A stretch of DNA of 64,000 bases from Gnetum montanum (lineage: Eukaryota > Streptophyta > Gnetopsida > Gnetales > Gnetaceae). Under the pieces are notes generated by a model that worked only from the letters and a program-made list of their open reading frames with translations, was not told the origin of the DNA and did not search any database. The stretch's first letter is position 1. Each line of letters begins with the position of its first letter. Shown here one piece after another: positions 44,624 to 57,000 of this stretch. The translations under genes were made by a program, and so were the position numbers. Location: NCBI GenBank assembly GCA_015680685.1, contig MNCI01009176.1:450391-514390 (forward strand), in the 5' to 3' direction.

Positions 44624-44747
44624 GGTGTCTTGTCGGTGTGTTGTTTGATCATTATATAATTTTTTGTTTAATCAACCCTAATGGTTCGTTTAAGCTCCCA
44701 ACGATGTGGATGATCTCTTATGTTCTACTTAGTGCACAAACACTTAG

Positions 44748-44765
44748 TCCCCGGCAACGGTGCCA
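44748..44765 (-). other. Primer binding site (tRNA-Asp) of element E
   Basis: Minus strand TGGCACCGTTGCCGGGGA, one base from the LTR at 44767. One transition from a perfect tRNA-Asp complement. Confidence 0.92.
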
Positions 44766-44766
44766 A

Positions 44767-45244
44767 TGATGAGTGGCGAGGTACCCCTACACTCAACCAT
44801 ACGAATACGAGCGTAGCACGTGCGATCTGGTCAAACTCCACAGACTAAGTGCCTACATGCCTTATGGAACACTTAAGGTTAATTATTCATTGTCTTCCCA
44901 GACTTACTTGTAGTTGTCAAGGTTGTATGGTTAAGTATGAGGTATATGATTTTTATGTCTTTTCGGTTTTATCTCCTATGCTGATAAGGTGAAGGGTGAA
45001 GAGACTAATTACTAACTTTAACTAACTAACTAAGTATAAATTAACCTAGCATCAGCATCTGTTCCCACTTACCGTTCACACCCTAAACTGATGCAACCTT
45101 GGTTACCAAACGCTAATCGTTGCTGGGATCACCAAGCATAATGCACATGCTCGAAGTGGTCGTACTGAGGCACTTAACTAGGAGAGAAGGATTGAGAGAG
45201 ATTTAATGACTAATAAAGCATTTAAATGATAAGCAGTAAATAAG
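44767..45244 (-). repeat. Partial 5' LTR of element E
   Basis: Matches 38526-39005 of E's other LTR. It starts TGATGAGTGGCGAGG and stops at GCAGTAAATAAGG, where D2's leader (GTCAACAATAACACC) takes over. Most of R and all of U3 are deleted. Confidence 0.9.
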
Positions 45245-45405
45245 GTCAACAATAACACCTTTTGAAGCCACTTCTCAGAAATATTTCTAACTCTAAAATC
45301 ACACTACGTAATTATGGACCATTAACTAAGGCAATGAGTAAGGTATGAGTTGATAAAAATTTCTCTACACAACCTTAGTAATAGTTGATCTTTGTGTGAT
45401 TACAG

Positions 45406-48182
45406 ATGGCCCCAAAAAGAGAAGATTGAGTAGGACATTTGCAAGGAGCAGCTAAATGCCCAAGAGGAGGCAGAGGCTAGGGACCTCACATAGAACATGA
45501 AGAGTAGGAAGCACACTCATTCAACATTCATTAGGAAACCCATATGATAGTGCAATTTGGGCATGCTGAAGGTGGAGAAGTTAGAGCCCCAAAACTAGGG
45601 CAACGTCTCACGTTGTCCCCAAAATGTCTCCAAGCCATTCAAAATAATTTCACCTTCTTAGTCATGATCATGGAGCTCAATTTTAGGCCTTTCACTGAGT
45701 TTTCCCCAAACCAGTAAAGACTCAACTTAAGGCATCTCCATTGTGGTCCATTCTCTCAGAAAGTGGTAACTAGTATTTGGGTGAGACATACCAATTTTGA
45801 CATGGCAAGGAAGAAGGCATACCATTTCCAATGTAGGTGGTGTTCTCATTGATTTCTCTACAAGGGCCATTGCAGAGGTCTTGAATCTTCCAAATGAAGG
45901 ACCAAAGGTTGCTCATCTATCCACTTGCTCGGACGTGGATGCAAGAAAGTTATGGTTGAAATGGGCTTATGATAAAGAAAATAAAGCTTATGGAGAATTA
46001 ACCGTAGAAGAGAGGATTTATTTCAAGATTGGCACTTATCACATTTTCCCTACCAAAGGCTTAAACAACCTATCTACTTATGTGGAGCGGGGTAGTGTAA
46101 TTTTGATGGGAAAATTTAATGCAAATTTGCCCCATTTATATTTGATGGAAATACTAAGGTAATTCAAAGAAAAAAAGATAGGGAAGCTTGCCTTGCCTTT
46201 TCCTTGTCTCATTAAGAAGCTATGCAGACGTGTTGGAATTTTGGTCTATACCAATGATGTTCTTAGAAAAGCCCAAAATGCTTTGTATGTTGAATTACTC
46301 AAATCGCCAACGCCAAGGAAAGACGTTGGTGAGCAATCAAAGTAAGAAAAAGAGTGAATGGTTAGGCCCACTACACCTCAAATGGTAGGGCCTAGCCAAC
46401 AATAGGAAGTAGGGCCCAGCACACAACCCACAAGCCAGCAAGTCCAACAATTGCCATCGCTATAGCAAGACTATCAACTGTCCATCAGTCACCTCAGAAC
46501 CATTACTAAGATAGTCAGTTAGGGGAGTCATGATGCCAATAGTTTATTTAGGGTCATTGACAATGTTGTGTAGCCTATTATTTTAGTTAACCTTGTGAGT
46601 GGACACATTTCATTGATTTCAGGAGGAGAGTCCCAATGGTCTCAACGGATCTTTGGGAATGCTGCATCCTTCCAAGTCAGATTAGAAACTGGTGAAGGTG
46701 CCATGGTTATGGTTATGCAACACCAGGATGCAGTAGGCACAATAGAGGTGATCATAGATCACATCAAAGAATCTTTTAATGTCCTTGTTGTGCCACCAAA
46801 AAATTTCACGGGAGCACGTAATGCTCAAGTTTTGGCCAGTTTCTCACTGACTCCTACAAAACTTGAGGATGTTTTGGATCGCTTGTTGCAAACAAGACAA
46901 GTCATGACTTCCTTGTTTGAGATATCTCAAGATGTCATAGCAGTACAATTCGACCTTATTTCAACTAAAGAAAAATTGATCATGGCTAAAGTTAGGGCCG
47001 AGCATGCAGAAGCGGAGCTACAAAGATTGCAAGAAAAGCTCATCACCCTACAAGCTAAACAAAGGGGTCCTTCCCAATTAATCATAGTTGACCAATTAGA
47101 TGTTTTTAGAAATGAGCAACTAAATAAATTGTTGGAAGAGAATAAAAAGGTGGTAAGGGAGAAAGAACAAGCTAATTGGGATGCTTCCAAGGCACAAGCT
47201 CAAACGTACGCACATGCTAAGGATCTCAAGGCCCTACAGGAGGAGAATAAATAGCTTGTTACTAAAAATATTTGGTTGATGGAAATTGAGAAGAAGAAGA
47301 ATGTTCTTAAAGAAAGTTTTCAATAGATGTGAGAACAATTAGTACGGGTCAACCAAGATACGAATCACTTGTTTAGGGAAAATAGAACCCTTTTTATGGA
47401 GGAGGTCCACACCATCCGTTAAAAGATGGCAATAGAGATTAGTGCATGGTAGAATGAGGCCAAGAAGCATGAGAAGTTGCAAGAGCACTTCTGTGATCAA
47501 GTGGGGATGTACAAAGAAATAATCAAAAAGGATATCCATCTGGTTAAGACTTATATTAATTCTTTCAATGCTCAACACATTGATCGACGAGCCATATTGG
47601 ATACATATGCCTACGTCCACCAAGCAGAACTGAAAAGTCAGGACCTGTAGATTCAAGACTTAATAGAGTACATGGAGTTGGAAAATCTATGATATGCCAA
47701 CTTAGCCATGTTAATAGTAGGGAGCTCAAGAAATGAGCTTGAGAAACAGGTAGCCACCACTTACGCTAAGTATGAGACAAAGTTTGCCAAACATAAGAAA
47801 ATGTTGCAAAAATTAGAAGTTGCAAGCTCTGAATTAGAAGTGGTCAAAGCAAGTTACCACGATCAAAGAGATATAGTAGCAAATTTGGCTCGATGGCTGA
47901 TAGATTACCATGAATTACAAGATAAAGCCAGAGCCTATGAGGAGGAATGACGGTAGTTTGTTGCATGGTATGTCAAAGAAAACTAGTTGTTTCCATAGCT
48001 ACCATGTCTGTAGGAGGTGCTAGCTCCATCAAACATTGGAACATCAGCATGGACTATGCATGATCCTTGGACAGAAGAAGAGAAACTACAGGTGCTTCTC
48101 ACACGTCAGTAATCTCAAAAGCTTGTAGTACCAAACAAAGGGAAAGCACCAATGAAGGAGCTACCACCTCTGAGTATTACTT
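45406..48182 (+). pseudogene. D-family ORF, copy 2: best-preserved coiled-coil protein
   Basis: ATG at 45406 (MAPK), as in D1. If repaired it would be about 900 residues. N-terminal conserved domain at 45797-46350: ISNVGGVLIDFSTRAIAEVL, WAYDKENKAYGELTVEERIY and FKIGTYHIFPTKGL. After a Gln/Pro-rich linker, 46595-47254 is open for 219 codons with GESQWSQRIFGNAASFQVRL, VIIDHIKESFNVLVV, LEDVLDRLLQTRQVMTSLFE and AEAELQRLQEKLITLQAK. A further coiled-coil part (47300-47950) has KHEKLQEHF, NELEKQVATTYAKYETKF and DQRDIVANLARWL. No protease, RT or integrase motif is present. The heptad pattern suggests self-assembly. Function unknown; role inferred only from its place in an LTR element. About a dozen stops and at least one frameshift. 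Confidence 0.75.
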
Positions 48183-48351
48183 GAGTTCCAACATTTTGTA
48201 TTTTGTGTTTTGTGTCCAAGTTTTGTGTTTCCCATACTGTAGCATGGTTATTTAGTAGTAGTCAATAATCCCATACCTTCATAATGTTTTGTAAGGGGCT
48301 TTTTTCCCATTGTATTAACTTGAGGACGAGTTTTATTCAGTCGTGGAGGTA

Positions 48352-49152
48352 TGATGAATTGTAGTTTGCTAAGCCTTGATATCCGGTACGCAATATCGTG
48401 GCCTAGATACAATATCATATACATGATATTGTGATTCTTGTGTTAGCCTATAAATACAACAATTAGGCATATAGTTGAAATTTTTTAGGGAAGTTATTTT
48501 CTTTCTAGTTCTTTTGGCAATTTAGTTTTCAGTTTTCAGTTTCTTTCTTTCAAGCTAGTTATTCCTAGTGCATGCCTACAGTGTGATGTTTGTAATTGCA
48601 TGGCACCTTTGTTTGAGTGTGACATACTTGGACATGTGCATGACCGGCAATAAAGATCAAGATTACTTTCATCATTGCAGCATTCACTTAGATTCATTTT
48701 TGTTGTTTTAATTATTTAATGCCTTCTTTAGTTAACATTTTGATTTATTGTTATTTACTTTTCTTGTCATTAAGCGGAATGTGTACACCTTAATCACAAG
48801 TGTTTAAGTGTGAATACTTGGCATGCCCAACAGTAACCCCATGAAGTCCAAGATGTGTATGGACAAATACCATCGCCATAGGCTAATTTAGGTTTTGCTT
48901 CCATTATTAATTTAATCAATTTATCTTTTCTGTTATCAGGAGTAACATAGAATTAGGATAACATCATATGCCTCACTCTAGACTAAACCATACGTGACAA
49001 AGCTACTACTAGTCTAGGTGAGAAGACAATGAACTGCGATCAAGATATAATTGTCTAGGTGCCACAACTAGTCCATTCGTGGAGTTCGACCAGATCGCGC
49101 GTACATGCTCGTATTCATATGGTTGAGCATAGGGGTACCTTGCCGATCATCA
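48352..49152 (+). repeat. 3' LTR of element D2
   Basis: 801 bp, TGATGAATTGTAG to CGATCATCA, preceded by the shared block GAGGACGAGTTTTATTCAGT then CGTGGAGGTA. It contains the GATATC/GATATT array, CCTATAAATACAAC and CAATAAAGATCAAG, and ends with GAGCATAGGGGTACCTTGCC. Confidence 0.9.
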
Positions 49153-49157
49153 ATTAG
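49153..49157. repeat. Target site duplication ATTAG, right copy (element D2)
   Basis: Exact copy of 38016-38020. Confidence 0.92.
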
Positions 49158-51790
49158 CATTAACAAGCTCATCACCATCCCATATTTTAGTAGGCAAAGA
49201 GGAATGAAGATCATATATATCCAAGTCATCTTGAGTAACCCTTGTAGATTTTGCAAATAAGCTTTTAAGTTGTAATGTACATAGACTAAATCATTTAGCC
49301 ATTAAGATGTCAACTTGCCATACTTTTTAGAGTGTATCTATTCAAATACACTCTAATTTTTCTTACATATTGAAAAACATGAAAACGTAAAAACTTATAA
49401 ATATAATTTTCCTAAAATTTTAAAATAACCAATTTGAAAATAAAATTAAATCTAATTACCTATGCACTCTATGGTTGAGAAAAAATGTATGTGCTTCACA
49501 AGATTTTACAATTCTAATGTGTCTATTCCAAAGTTATTCTACCATTGTACTATGTAAAAGGAAAATATAAAAAATTAAATTAGTATTTTGCTAGTGTCAT
49601 ACTAAAATTACTAATTTAACATAAAAATTTTAATTAGCTAATGTAAATGAAATTCTTCCCTTCTTTGTAACTTCCCTACTAAATTGGCTACTTGTCCTTA
49701 TTTTTTATTTCTCAAGTTGCAGCATTATTGGTATACTCATATCAATATCAAACACAACTTTACCTAGTAACATTTGCAAATAATCTTCTAATTCGAATTC
49801 TTCTTTATTATAAAAAGGATTTCAAAATCCAAATAAGGGATTAAAATAATATGTAGTAGAATGCGAAAGATTATAAAGCTAATTCCATCTACAAGTTAAT
49901 AATTATTCATCAAATATTAAAATATGATTTTAAAAAAATTATAAATGAAACATGTATCATGATATAAGCAACTCACCTTTTATTAGTGATCTCTAAAATT
50001 TTTGAATACATAGGTTCTAATTTATTTCCCTTCAAAAAAGACAATGGCTAACTTTATCTATCCATAACCTCATAGATATAAGCCATTGAAGCTTTATTTC
50101 TATCTAGAATTCAAAGAACCTTTACCAATAGCCTAATAACTTGATCATGCATAATAATGTAAAATAAAAGATAAAAAAGTTGAATATATAAAAATCACAA
50201 ATATTGAATAAAAACTATGAAAAAAATACCTTAGTTGTAATCTTTATTTAGTACCAAAATTTTTCTTGTGCTTCAACTATGTCAGAAACAATAAAAGTTA
50301 CCACATTTTCCTCATTCAACTTTCAAAATACTTTTGAAATTTTTATTGAATTTCCATGTTAAGCAATTAAATGTATCCATAAATCATGTCTATATTCAAT
50401 TATGCTCTCCAATAATATAAAATTAGTAGCAAAATGACTCATATTTCTTTTCCATTTAAAAACTTGAAAAAGAGATCATGTAAAAGGTGATCACCATAAA
50501 TAAATTTTAATACAAATTTTACTTTTTCATCACCTAAAATTTAGTAAATAGCATAATAATATTTAAAATGTGTAAAATACATCTAACAAATAATTAAACA
50601 ATTAAAGACACTAAATATTTACCTTAGACACCAATGGAAATTTAGGAACCAAATCTTACAACAAAAGTTCAATATAATGCACTTACATGGTGTTCAGTAA
50701 ATGTGTTTATATTTACTCATTAATAAAACTCTTTTTTATTTGAGGGCACTAGCATCATTAATGATAACCTAAAGAAAATAAAATATTTTAACTAATAATA
50801 TACGAGTACACCAATACAAATAAATATAAAATTTGAAATACATAAATTTTCATGGTTTATTACTTGGACTACCTATGTAGGTCCCACATATTCTATAGCA
50901 TCTTTTAAAACTTCATATAAATATTCATGGTTCTTCACTTTTTCACTCTGTTGATAAACTTTAAAATTATAGTGCCATTTGATGGACTTTAAATATGTGC
51001 ACTAGCAAGCCATGAGCATAAAACACTTGCAAGCCATGAGTACAATCTCAATTAATTTAGTACCATATAAAAAATAATTTTATAAAAGAGCAAAGAAAGC
51101 TAAATGTTTAGTTAATAAATTCATAATATGTATAAAAATAATTTAAATGTTAAAATTTTCTAAGATACATGTGCCCACACTATGTGTGTGTGTGTGTTTA
51201 ATATGATCTTAATTCATTTTAAAGCTACCATAAATAGTTTGCTGTGCATCCAACCCTGTGTTGTGAAGTAACACCAACAAGTCATCCATGTATTGGCTAA
51301 TATTTTGAAGAACCAATGGTAGGATGGATAGAGGTAGAGGAAGAAATAAGAAAAACTACGATTTCTTCTAATACCAAAGTAGTAGTAAAAGCATCCTCAT
51401 TAGAAGCTCCAATATTACTAAGACCTGTTAAACATTCAAATGTATCCATAGTTCTACCTCTCACATGGCTCATACCAAAAACATGTTCAATATGAGATCC
51501 TTGTCCACTGGTTTTCATTCTTGCTTTTTCTTTACATTACATACGTTTTTATTTATTCTTCAAATTGAAGAGGTGCATTTGGATGAATAGAAATATCATG
51601 CCCTCATATCTTTGCAAGATGATATTTTATCCTATTCATCCTTGAATAAGTTTTTTTACCACTATATTTGTATATAATTTTAAGTGAATCATTTTTTATA
51701 GGATCTTGAAAATCACCATGTGCATAAGTAGAATCTATTCAATAGACCATATGTTAAAAAAATAAAAATAAACAATGTCAAATATTTAAT
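49158..51790 (-). pseudogene. hAT-superfamily transposase remnant, main part
   Basis: Frame-hopping translation on the minus strand gives, in order: a BED zinc-finger-like start DPIKNDSLKIIYKYSG then RMNRIKYHLAKI (about 51620-51740); a linker GMSHVRGRTMDTFECL (51297-51518); a DUF659-like segment KNHEYLYEVLKDAIEYVGPT then VVQV (about 50870-50960); KYKHIYWTPC-like text (about 50700, with a stop for Trp); SHFATNFILLESIIEYRHDL (about 50400); and the C-terminal region at 49160-49260. This is the domain order of plant BED-DUF659-hAT transposases, which excise and reinsert DNA transposons. It is heavily broken and continues at 37720-38015 beyond D2. Terminal inverted repeats were not found. Confidence 0.7.
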
Positions 51791-52720
51791 TAATACTTAA
51801 AAATCAAATTTAATTTTTTTCTTAAGCTCAAAAATTTGTTATAACAACCATTATAATATATACATTTTATACCAAATACAAAAACTAAGGATTTGTCAAT
51901 GATTTTTCTATAGCCAATTATCTCAACATATCTTTTGAAATTAAAGTTATAACTTGCAAAACTACTATTTTAAAATTAACAAGAAAATGCAGTCAAATAG
52001 AACTACCTTTCTATTATTCTTTTGAAATGTGAAAAAAAGACAAGGAAAAACACAAAAAAATAGAACTACCCCCATATTGTTCGATTTTAAACTTGAAAAA
52101 ATATAAGATAAAAAATGCAAGAATAACTTATAAGAAAATCCATGAATGACTCTTAACCAAATTCAAGAAAAATAGTTAAACCAAAGGAAAAATAATAATT
52201 CAAGGATAGACATATAGGAATAGCTCTTAACCTAGAATAAAAACACAAGAACATCTCTCAAGCTCAAGCAAGATATTATAAAGAAAACTCATACCAAGAG
52301 AAGATTCCAAAAATTCTACATTGAAATTTACTTTGAGGACTTCAAACAATAAATAAAGGCACAGAGCCTCCTCACTTTAACATTTTCAAGTGTGTTGCAT
52401 TTCACAAAGTGATTGAAAGTGTTAATTTTATAAACTTTGAAAGTAAAAAAGGATTAATGAAGAATAACTACCATTATAAGATAATATAAAATTGTAGAAA
52501 AGGTTAATAAGAAAATTTATAAACTTTGCAAACATAAAAAAAAGTTAATGAAATACCTATAGAAAGAGGAGGAATTATTATTAGCATGAAAAAAATAAAA
52601 TTAGAACTAAATGATAGATCATGCTAAAGGTTTTATCACATTCTTCTTATGAATCAGATAAGGTGCTAGAAACAATGAGGTGTTAGCCTAGTGGTATGCA
52701 TCTTGGCCTAGTAACCCTAG
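51791..52720. other. AT-rich non-coding DNA
   Basis: About 930 bp, very A-rich, with no recognised gene or LTR edge. It may be the untranslated or non-coding end of the decayed hAT element. Confidence 0.45.
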
Positions 52721-53665
52721 TGATGAATCATTGTTGTGTTGCATCGATGGGTCCCCATTGACATGGCCTTGTTGATGTGGCCCTGTCTACATGGTGTTGC
52801 CTCATTGACAAGGTCACGTTGATGTAGCGTTTGCTGCATCTATGGGTTCCCTTCACCATAGCTCTTGAATAAAGTCTATAAATACATGCTCATTGGCTGT
52901 GTTTATGGCATGTCTTGTACTAGTTGTAGTAGAGCTCTTGCAGTTTTATCATTTGAGAGTTAGAATATTTCTCTAAGTACTTGCAACAAGAGCTATAAAG
53001 TATACAAATCTTTATTTGAGCACTGTTGTACTTGAACACACCAATGTGAACGACAATAAAGATGAGCCTTTTGATCAAACCTTGCACCACTTGGAATAGA
53101 TTAATGATTCATTTATGCATTTATTGTTTTCATCAATTATGTAATTAAGTAAGATAAATTAGATTTCAAATGATTAGTTAATTAGTTAAGCTAAATAGAT
53201 TAAACACATAAGTATGGCCTCTTCGAGTGTAAACATGTATTCGCTTGGTAATCTCAACAATGTTATTGCTTGGTTCGCCTAGTAGCACAGCACTTGGTAA
53301 CCTTAGCAGTGGATACATGGGTTTAGGACATGTACAAAAAGTGGGATCGGATGCTTATGTTAGGACTAGTTAGAGATTAGTTAATGAGTTAAATCAAATT
53401 AGTTATTAAATTACTTCATTTCTCTATTTTAAGTACCAGGAACATAAAACATAAAATAATAAAAATCATATGCCTCGATTACACTTAACCATACCATGGG
53501 CATCACAAGTGTAATTGAGAAGACAAAAAATGACTATTAGGGCAAAGTTCACTTCCTAGAAGCCTAGTGTATCGAAAGACATAGAGTCCACAAAATTTGA
53601 CCGAATCGTGTGTGAACACTTCGTGATTCGTATGGTTGGGCATAGGGGTATTGAATTGCTCATCA
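52721..53665 (+). repeat. LTR I (solo or truncated element)
   Basis: 945 bp from TGATGAATCATTG to GCTCATCA. U3 has the second palindrome module (CATCGATGGG, TTGATGTGGCC, CACGTTGATGTAG), then TCTATAAATACATGC (TATA). It has the conserved CAATAAAGATGAGC, and ends GGGCATAGGGGTATTG. Flanks CCTAG and ATATA do not match, so there is no intact target duplication. No internal region is attached on either side. Confidence 0.82.
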
Positions 53666-54117
53666 ATATATTTAGCTTAATTAATTGCATATTTAATGAA
53701 AATAATAAATTCATAAGTAAATCATTAATCTATCCTAAGTGCTACAAGGTTTGATTAGAAGGCTCGTCTTTATTGCCGTACACACGAGTGTGGTTTAGGT
53801 ACAACAATGCTTGAATAAAGATCCGTACACTTTCTAATTCCTGTTGGGACACTTAGAGAAATATTCTAACTTTCAAATGGAAAAATTGAAAGAGCTTTGC
53901 TACTACTATGACTTTCTCCCATAAACACGATTTTCAGCTCATATTTATAGATTATATTAGAGGGCTACATCGATTGGGCCTAGTAGATGTAGCAAATGCT
54001 ACATCAATGTGGCTCGTTGATAGGGCAACACGATGTAAATGGGGCCTTGTTGATAGGGGCTCATCAACGAGGCCACATCAATGAGGGCCTATCAACATGA
54101 CACTTTGATGCTCATCA
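53666..54117 (-). repeat. Truncated 3' LTR of element H
   Basis: 452 bp that, reverse-complemented, matches the first half of LTRs C, F and I: TGATGAGCATCAAAG, the palindrome module with TTGATGTGGCCTCGTTGATG, CTATAAATATGAGC and CAATAAAGACGAGC. The outer half is missing at the junction with LTR I. Confidence 0.82.
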
Positions 54118-54369
54118 TACCCCCACAACTGAGTCAAAACTCATCCTTGAGTTCCTTTACAAAATTGAAAAGGTATGGGATTATCGACTAACTCTTGACA
54201 TAATAAACTGACATGACAAAACTGAGTGCCTGAGTGTACAAATCAACACATTACAAAAATTGTGGTGTTCATGAAACAAAATTAAACACCATGACATGAT
54301 TGCACAAAATTGGATAGCACATCCTCTGATGGCATGAAGGCGGTGGAGAAGATCAGACAGTCCCAAGTG

Positions 54370-57000
54370 GTGGAGGCTTTTGAGGTTTTAAAGGACCTTT
54401 GCTAGCTTTGGGCATGTGTGGTGGCTATGGTTGTCTTGCTATGGCTGCAACTTTTGGTGGAAGGAAAAAGGCATGTAGTAATGCCTTCATCTTCTCCTCC
54501 TTACTTCAAGGATCATTCACAAACCATGTGACATCACCAATGTGGGCTAGAATGGGGATATCCCATAGATAGGGCATTACTGAAAACAATTCCTTTATGT
54601 TGACAAAATAGGCAATGAACTATTTACATTTGACATCGAACGTCCTAACTGTGTTCTACAACTCCTAGTAGTCATTCATCCTTCTAAATAGGTTCTTAAC
54701 TATAGATCTTTGATTAGTGTATTTTCCCTTAAGGACTTCAAGTTCTACATTTTCCATTGCAAACTTTTGCTTGGTATCTTTGTGATGCTTGAACTTAGCA
54801 TCGTATAACAAGTACGAGTTGGCCACCTACTTCTCTAATTCTGACCATGATTGTTTAGTAGTCAACATGGTTAGATTTTCATATTGGAGATTGGAAAGCT
54901 TCATATATTGTGTCATCTCCTCAATCTGCAACTCCTTCATGTAGATTTCTACTTTATTGTAGGCATCTATCCCACCAATGATAGGTTGTCACAACTCTCT
55001 TCCTTGTTGGAGTTACTGGAGAGTTTCATTTACTTTTTCCTTTGCCAACTAGATGTGTTTTTCATTCACTTCTTTTTGTATAAAAAACTAATCTCTGTAA
55101 TGATCTTTGACTTTCTCAAATTTGAGAGCCTCTAATTTGTAGACAGCTACCTCAATCACAGTTTTCTAGCGATGAACACATACCTCCTCCATGGAGAGGT
55201 TTTTGTTTTCTATTATCAATATCCTTAGTTCTATGTTTGCTATGGCTAGTTGCTGCTACTGTTGATGGGTGAAGTTGGTTAATTGCTATTTATACTCATC
55301 AACATTTTACAAGCGATGGTTCTCTACAGTCACTTGCACATTCTCCTAGTGGGTTCCTGATCCAAGGCCTTCTGATTTTTTCACTATGAAACCTTTACCA
55401 AGGATTGATAGAACACTACCATTTTCATCGCATCCTCAACCCCTTTTAATCTAGTGTGAAGCTATTCAAGAGCTTTATCTTTTGTCAATGCTAGGTTGAG
55501 GAATGTAAGGTCAATAATTTGGGCTTTTAATTCAGCAACTTTAGTAGCCAAGCATTTGTTTAGCTTCTTGGTTGTTTTGAGTTGCCCCTCCAAGATGATG
55601 TTTTTGCCCCTTACCTCTAGTAAATTCGACTAGGTTGTAGTAATACTGTCTGAAAGATAAAAGATATCTGCAAGTGGTTGCCCAGTTCCCACTAATTAGT
55701 CTAGTAGCTCTTCATGCTATGTTGCATTTATTTTTTTGCTTGTGTTTCCTATAGACATCTGCACATCCTTAAGTGTAGTGATGTTTGGTACTAATGCCAT
55801 AGGTGCATTGAGTGTTTCGGTAATTTAGTCAGTAACCACCTTTGATGTTGTCTCCTGCCCTTGGTACTACATCACCAATACTGTTGCCCTCTCACCTTCC
55901 TCCAAGCACACTAAAAAGATCACCACATTCCCAAAGATTTTTGGGAGTGACTATTATTCTACGAGAGATACCATGACCTCTCTAGCACTAGGATTTGACC
56001 TCATGGGCAACTGCATTCATTGGGCTAAGAAAATAGATCCACCTCTACCCATCAAGTTGATTTTTTGAGCCACCTCATTTAGGTGACTCATTGCTAGTCT
56101 GTACATGGATGGGTACCCATCACTCGTGCCTGCTCGTTCCTCTTGTTTTCTCAAGAGCCATTCTTGGTATTCATGCAATTGTTGGGCTATTATAATGATG
56201 TCTGACATAGTTATTTGTGTGGAAAATGGAGGTGGTGGTTACTACTCCTCTTCTTGAATGGTCTTCACAATCATTTTATCTTTTATCATTTCCTCCCAAT
56301 TAGCAACCGGGGCATACCTGACAGCATCATTTGTATAATGGACTATTTCTCCCCTTCAACAAAGTTTTCTGATGAGGCATGAGAAGGGGAGTGTGTGCCT
56401 TTCACATTCATTTTCTTTAAACTACTTTTCCATCTCTAAATAGATTATTTATGGAAGGTTGATAGGGAATCTCCCACTCAGAGCAGCACATGCACAAGTA
56501 GAAAAAAATGGTGATTTTGATTGGCCTCACAGTGGGATTGAGGTGGAAGGCCATAATCTTGTTGTGGATCCTTTCTACTAATGTGAGTGTGCTAAACTCC
56601 TTACAGTCGACACCATAGAACCATCACATCCATTCTTTCTTGATGTTGGGGTCTGCTTGCATTGGAATCTCAGTGAGACTTACCCCTATTTCTAGCAACC
56701 TGAGCACTTTAGCAATGGCTTACACTGAGTAGGACACTGAGTTATCCTTGATTTTAATAGTTGAACCAACCTGCTTATTGTTCCAGAATAAGAATGTCTC
56801 TCCCATCTACCACTCTCCGGTGGTAGTGATGATTGGCTACATGGGATAGGCCTTCAATTGGTCCTATACTTCTTTTGATGCCTTCTCTAGGAAAGGGCCA
56901 AATTTTAACTCTTGGAGCACAATTTTTTGGACATCCCTCGATTTGATTTGATTCAGGCAAGCTTCTGTTAAGGTCACCTTGAGATTTTCTTATTAACTTG
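54370..57000 (-). pseudogene. D-family ORF, copy 3 (diverged)
   Basis: Minus-strand frames align with D1 and D2 in order: KIVLQELKFGPFLEKASKE (D1 has VELNFGPFIKFSLE), MGETFLFWNNKQVGSTIKI (D1 GETYQFWHGKEEGTIANV), TLTLVERIHNKIMAFHL (D1 LTLEERIYFKIRTYHI), and EEGERATVLVM (D2 ETGEGAMVMVM). Then a coiled-coil stretch with KLNKCLATKVAELKAQIIDL. An insert near 56017-56208 (IIIAQQLHEYQEWLLRKQEE) is open for 63 codons. Many stops. The shared blocks show that this protein was once under selection in the family. Confidence 0.68.

Larger units (their letters stand above)
38526..45244 (-). mobile_element. Element E: gag-protease element related to B, minus strand
   Basis: 3' LTR 38526-39328, non-coding tract 39329-41264, pol tail and protease about 41265-42200, gag about 42200-44623, primer site 44748-44765 and partial 5' LTR 44767-45244. 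It has the same missing RT-RNase H-integrase segment as B with the same join. The right end is truncated, so the target duplication (left flank ATATG, 38521-38525) cannot be checked. It sits inside the 5' LTR of D2, so it is younger than D2. Confidence 0.9.
38021..49152 (+). mobile_element. Element D2: non-autonomous D-family element, split by element E
   Basis: The outer limits are fixed by LTR ends and the exact ATTAG duplication. Parts: 5' LTR start (38021-38525), inserted minus-strand element E (38526-45244), internal region (45245-48351) and 3' LTR (48352-49152). The remainder of D2's 5' LTR, its primer site, the start of its leader and the rest of E's right LTR are missing. One deletion at 45244/45245, at a short AAGG match, explains all of these. 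D2 inserted into a hAT transposase gene. Confidence 0.88.
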
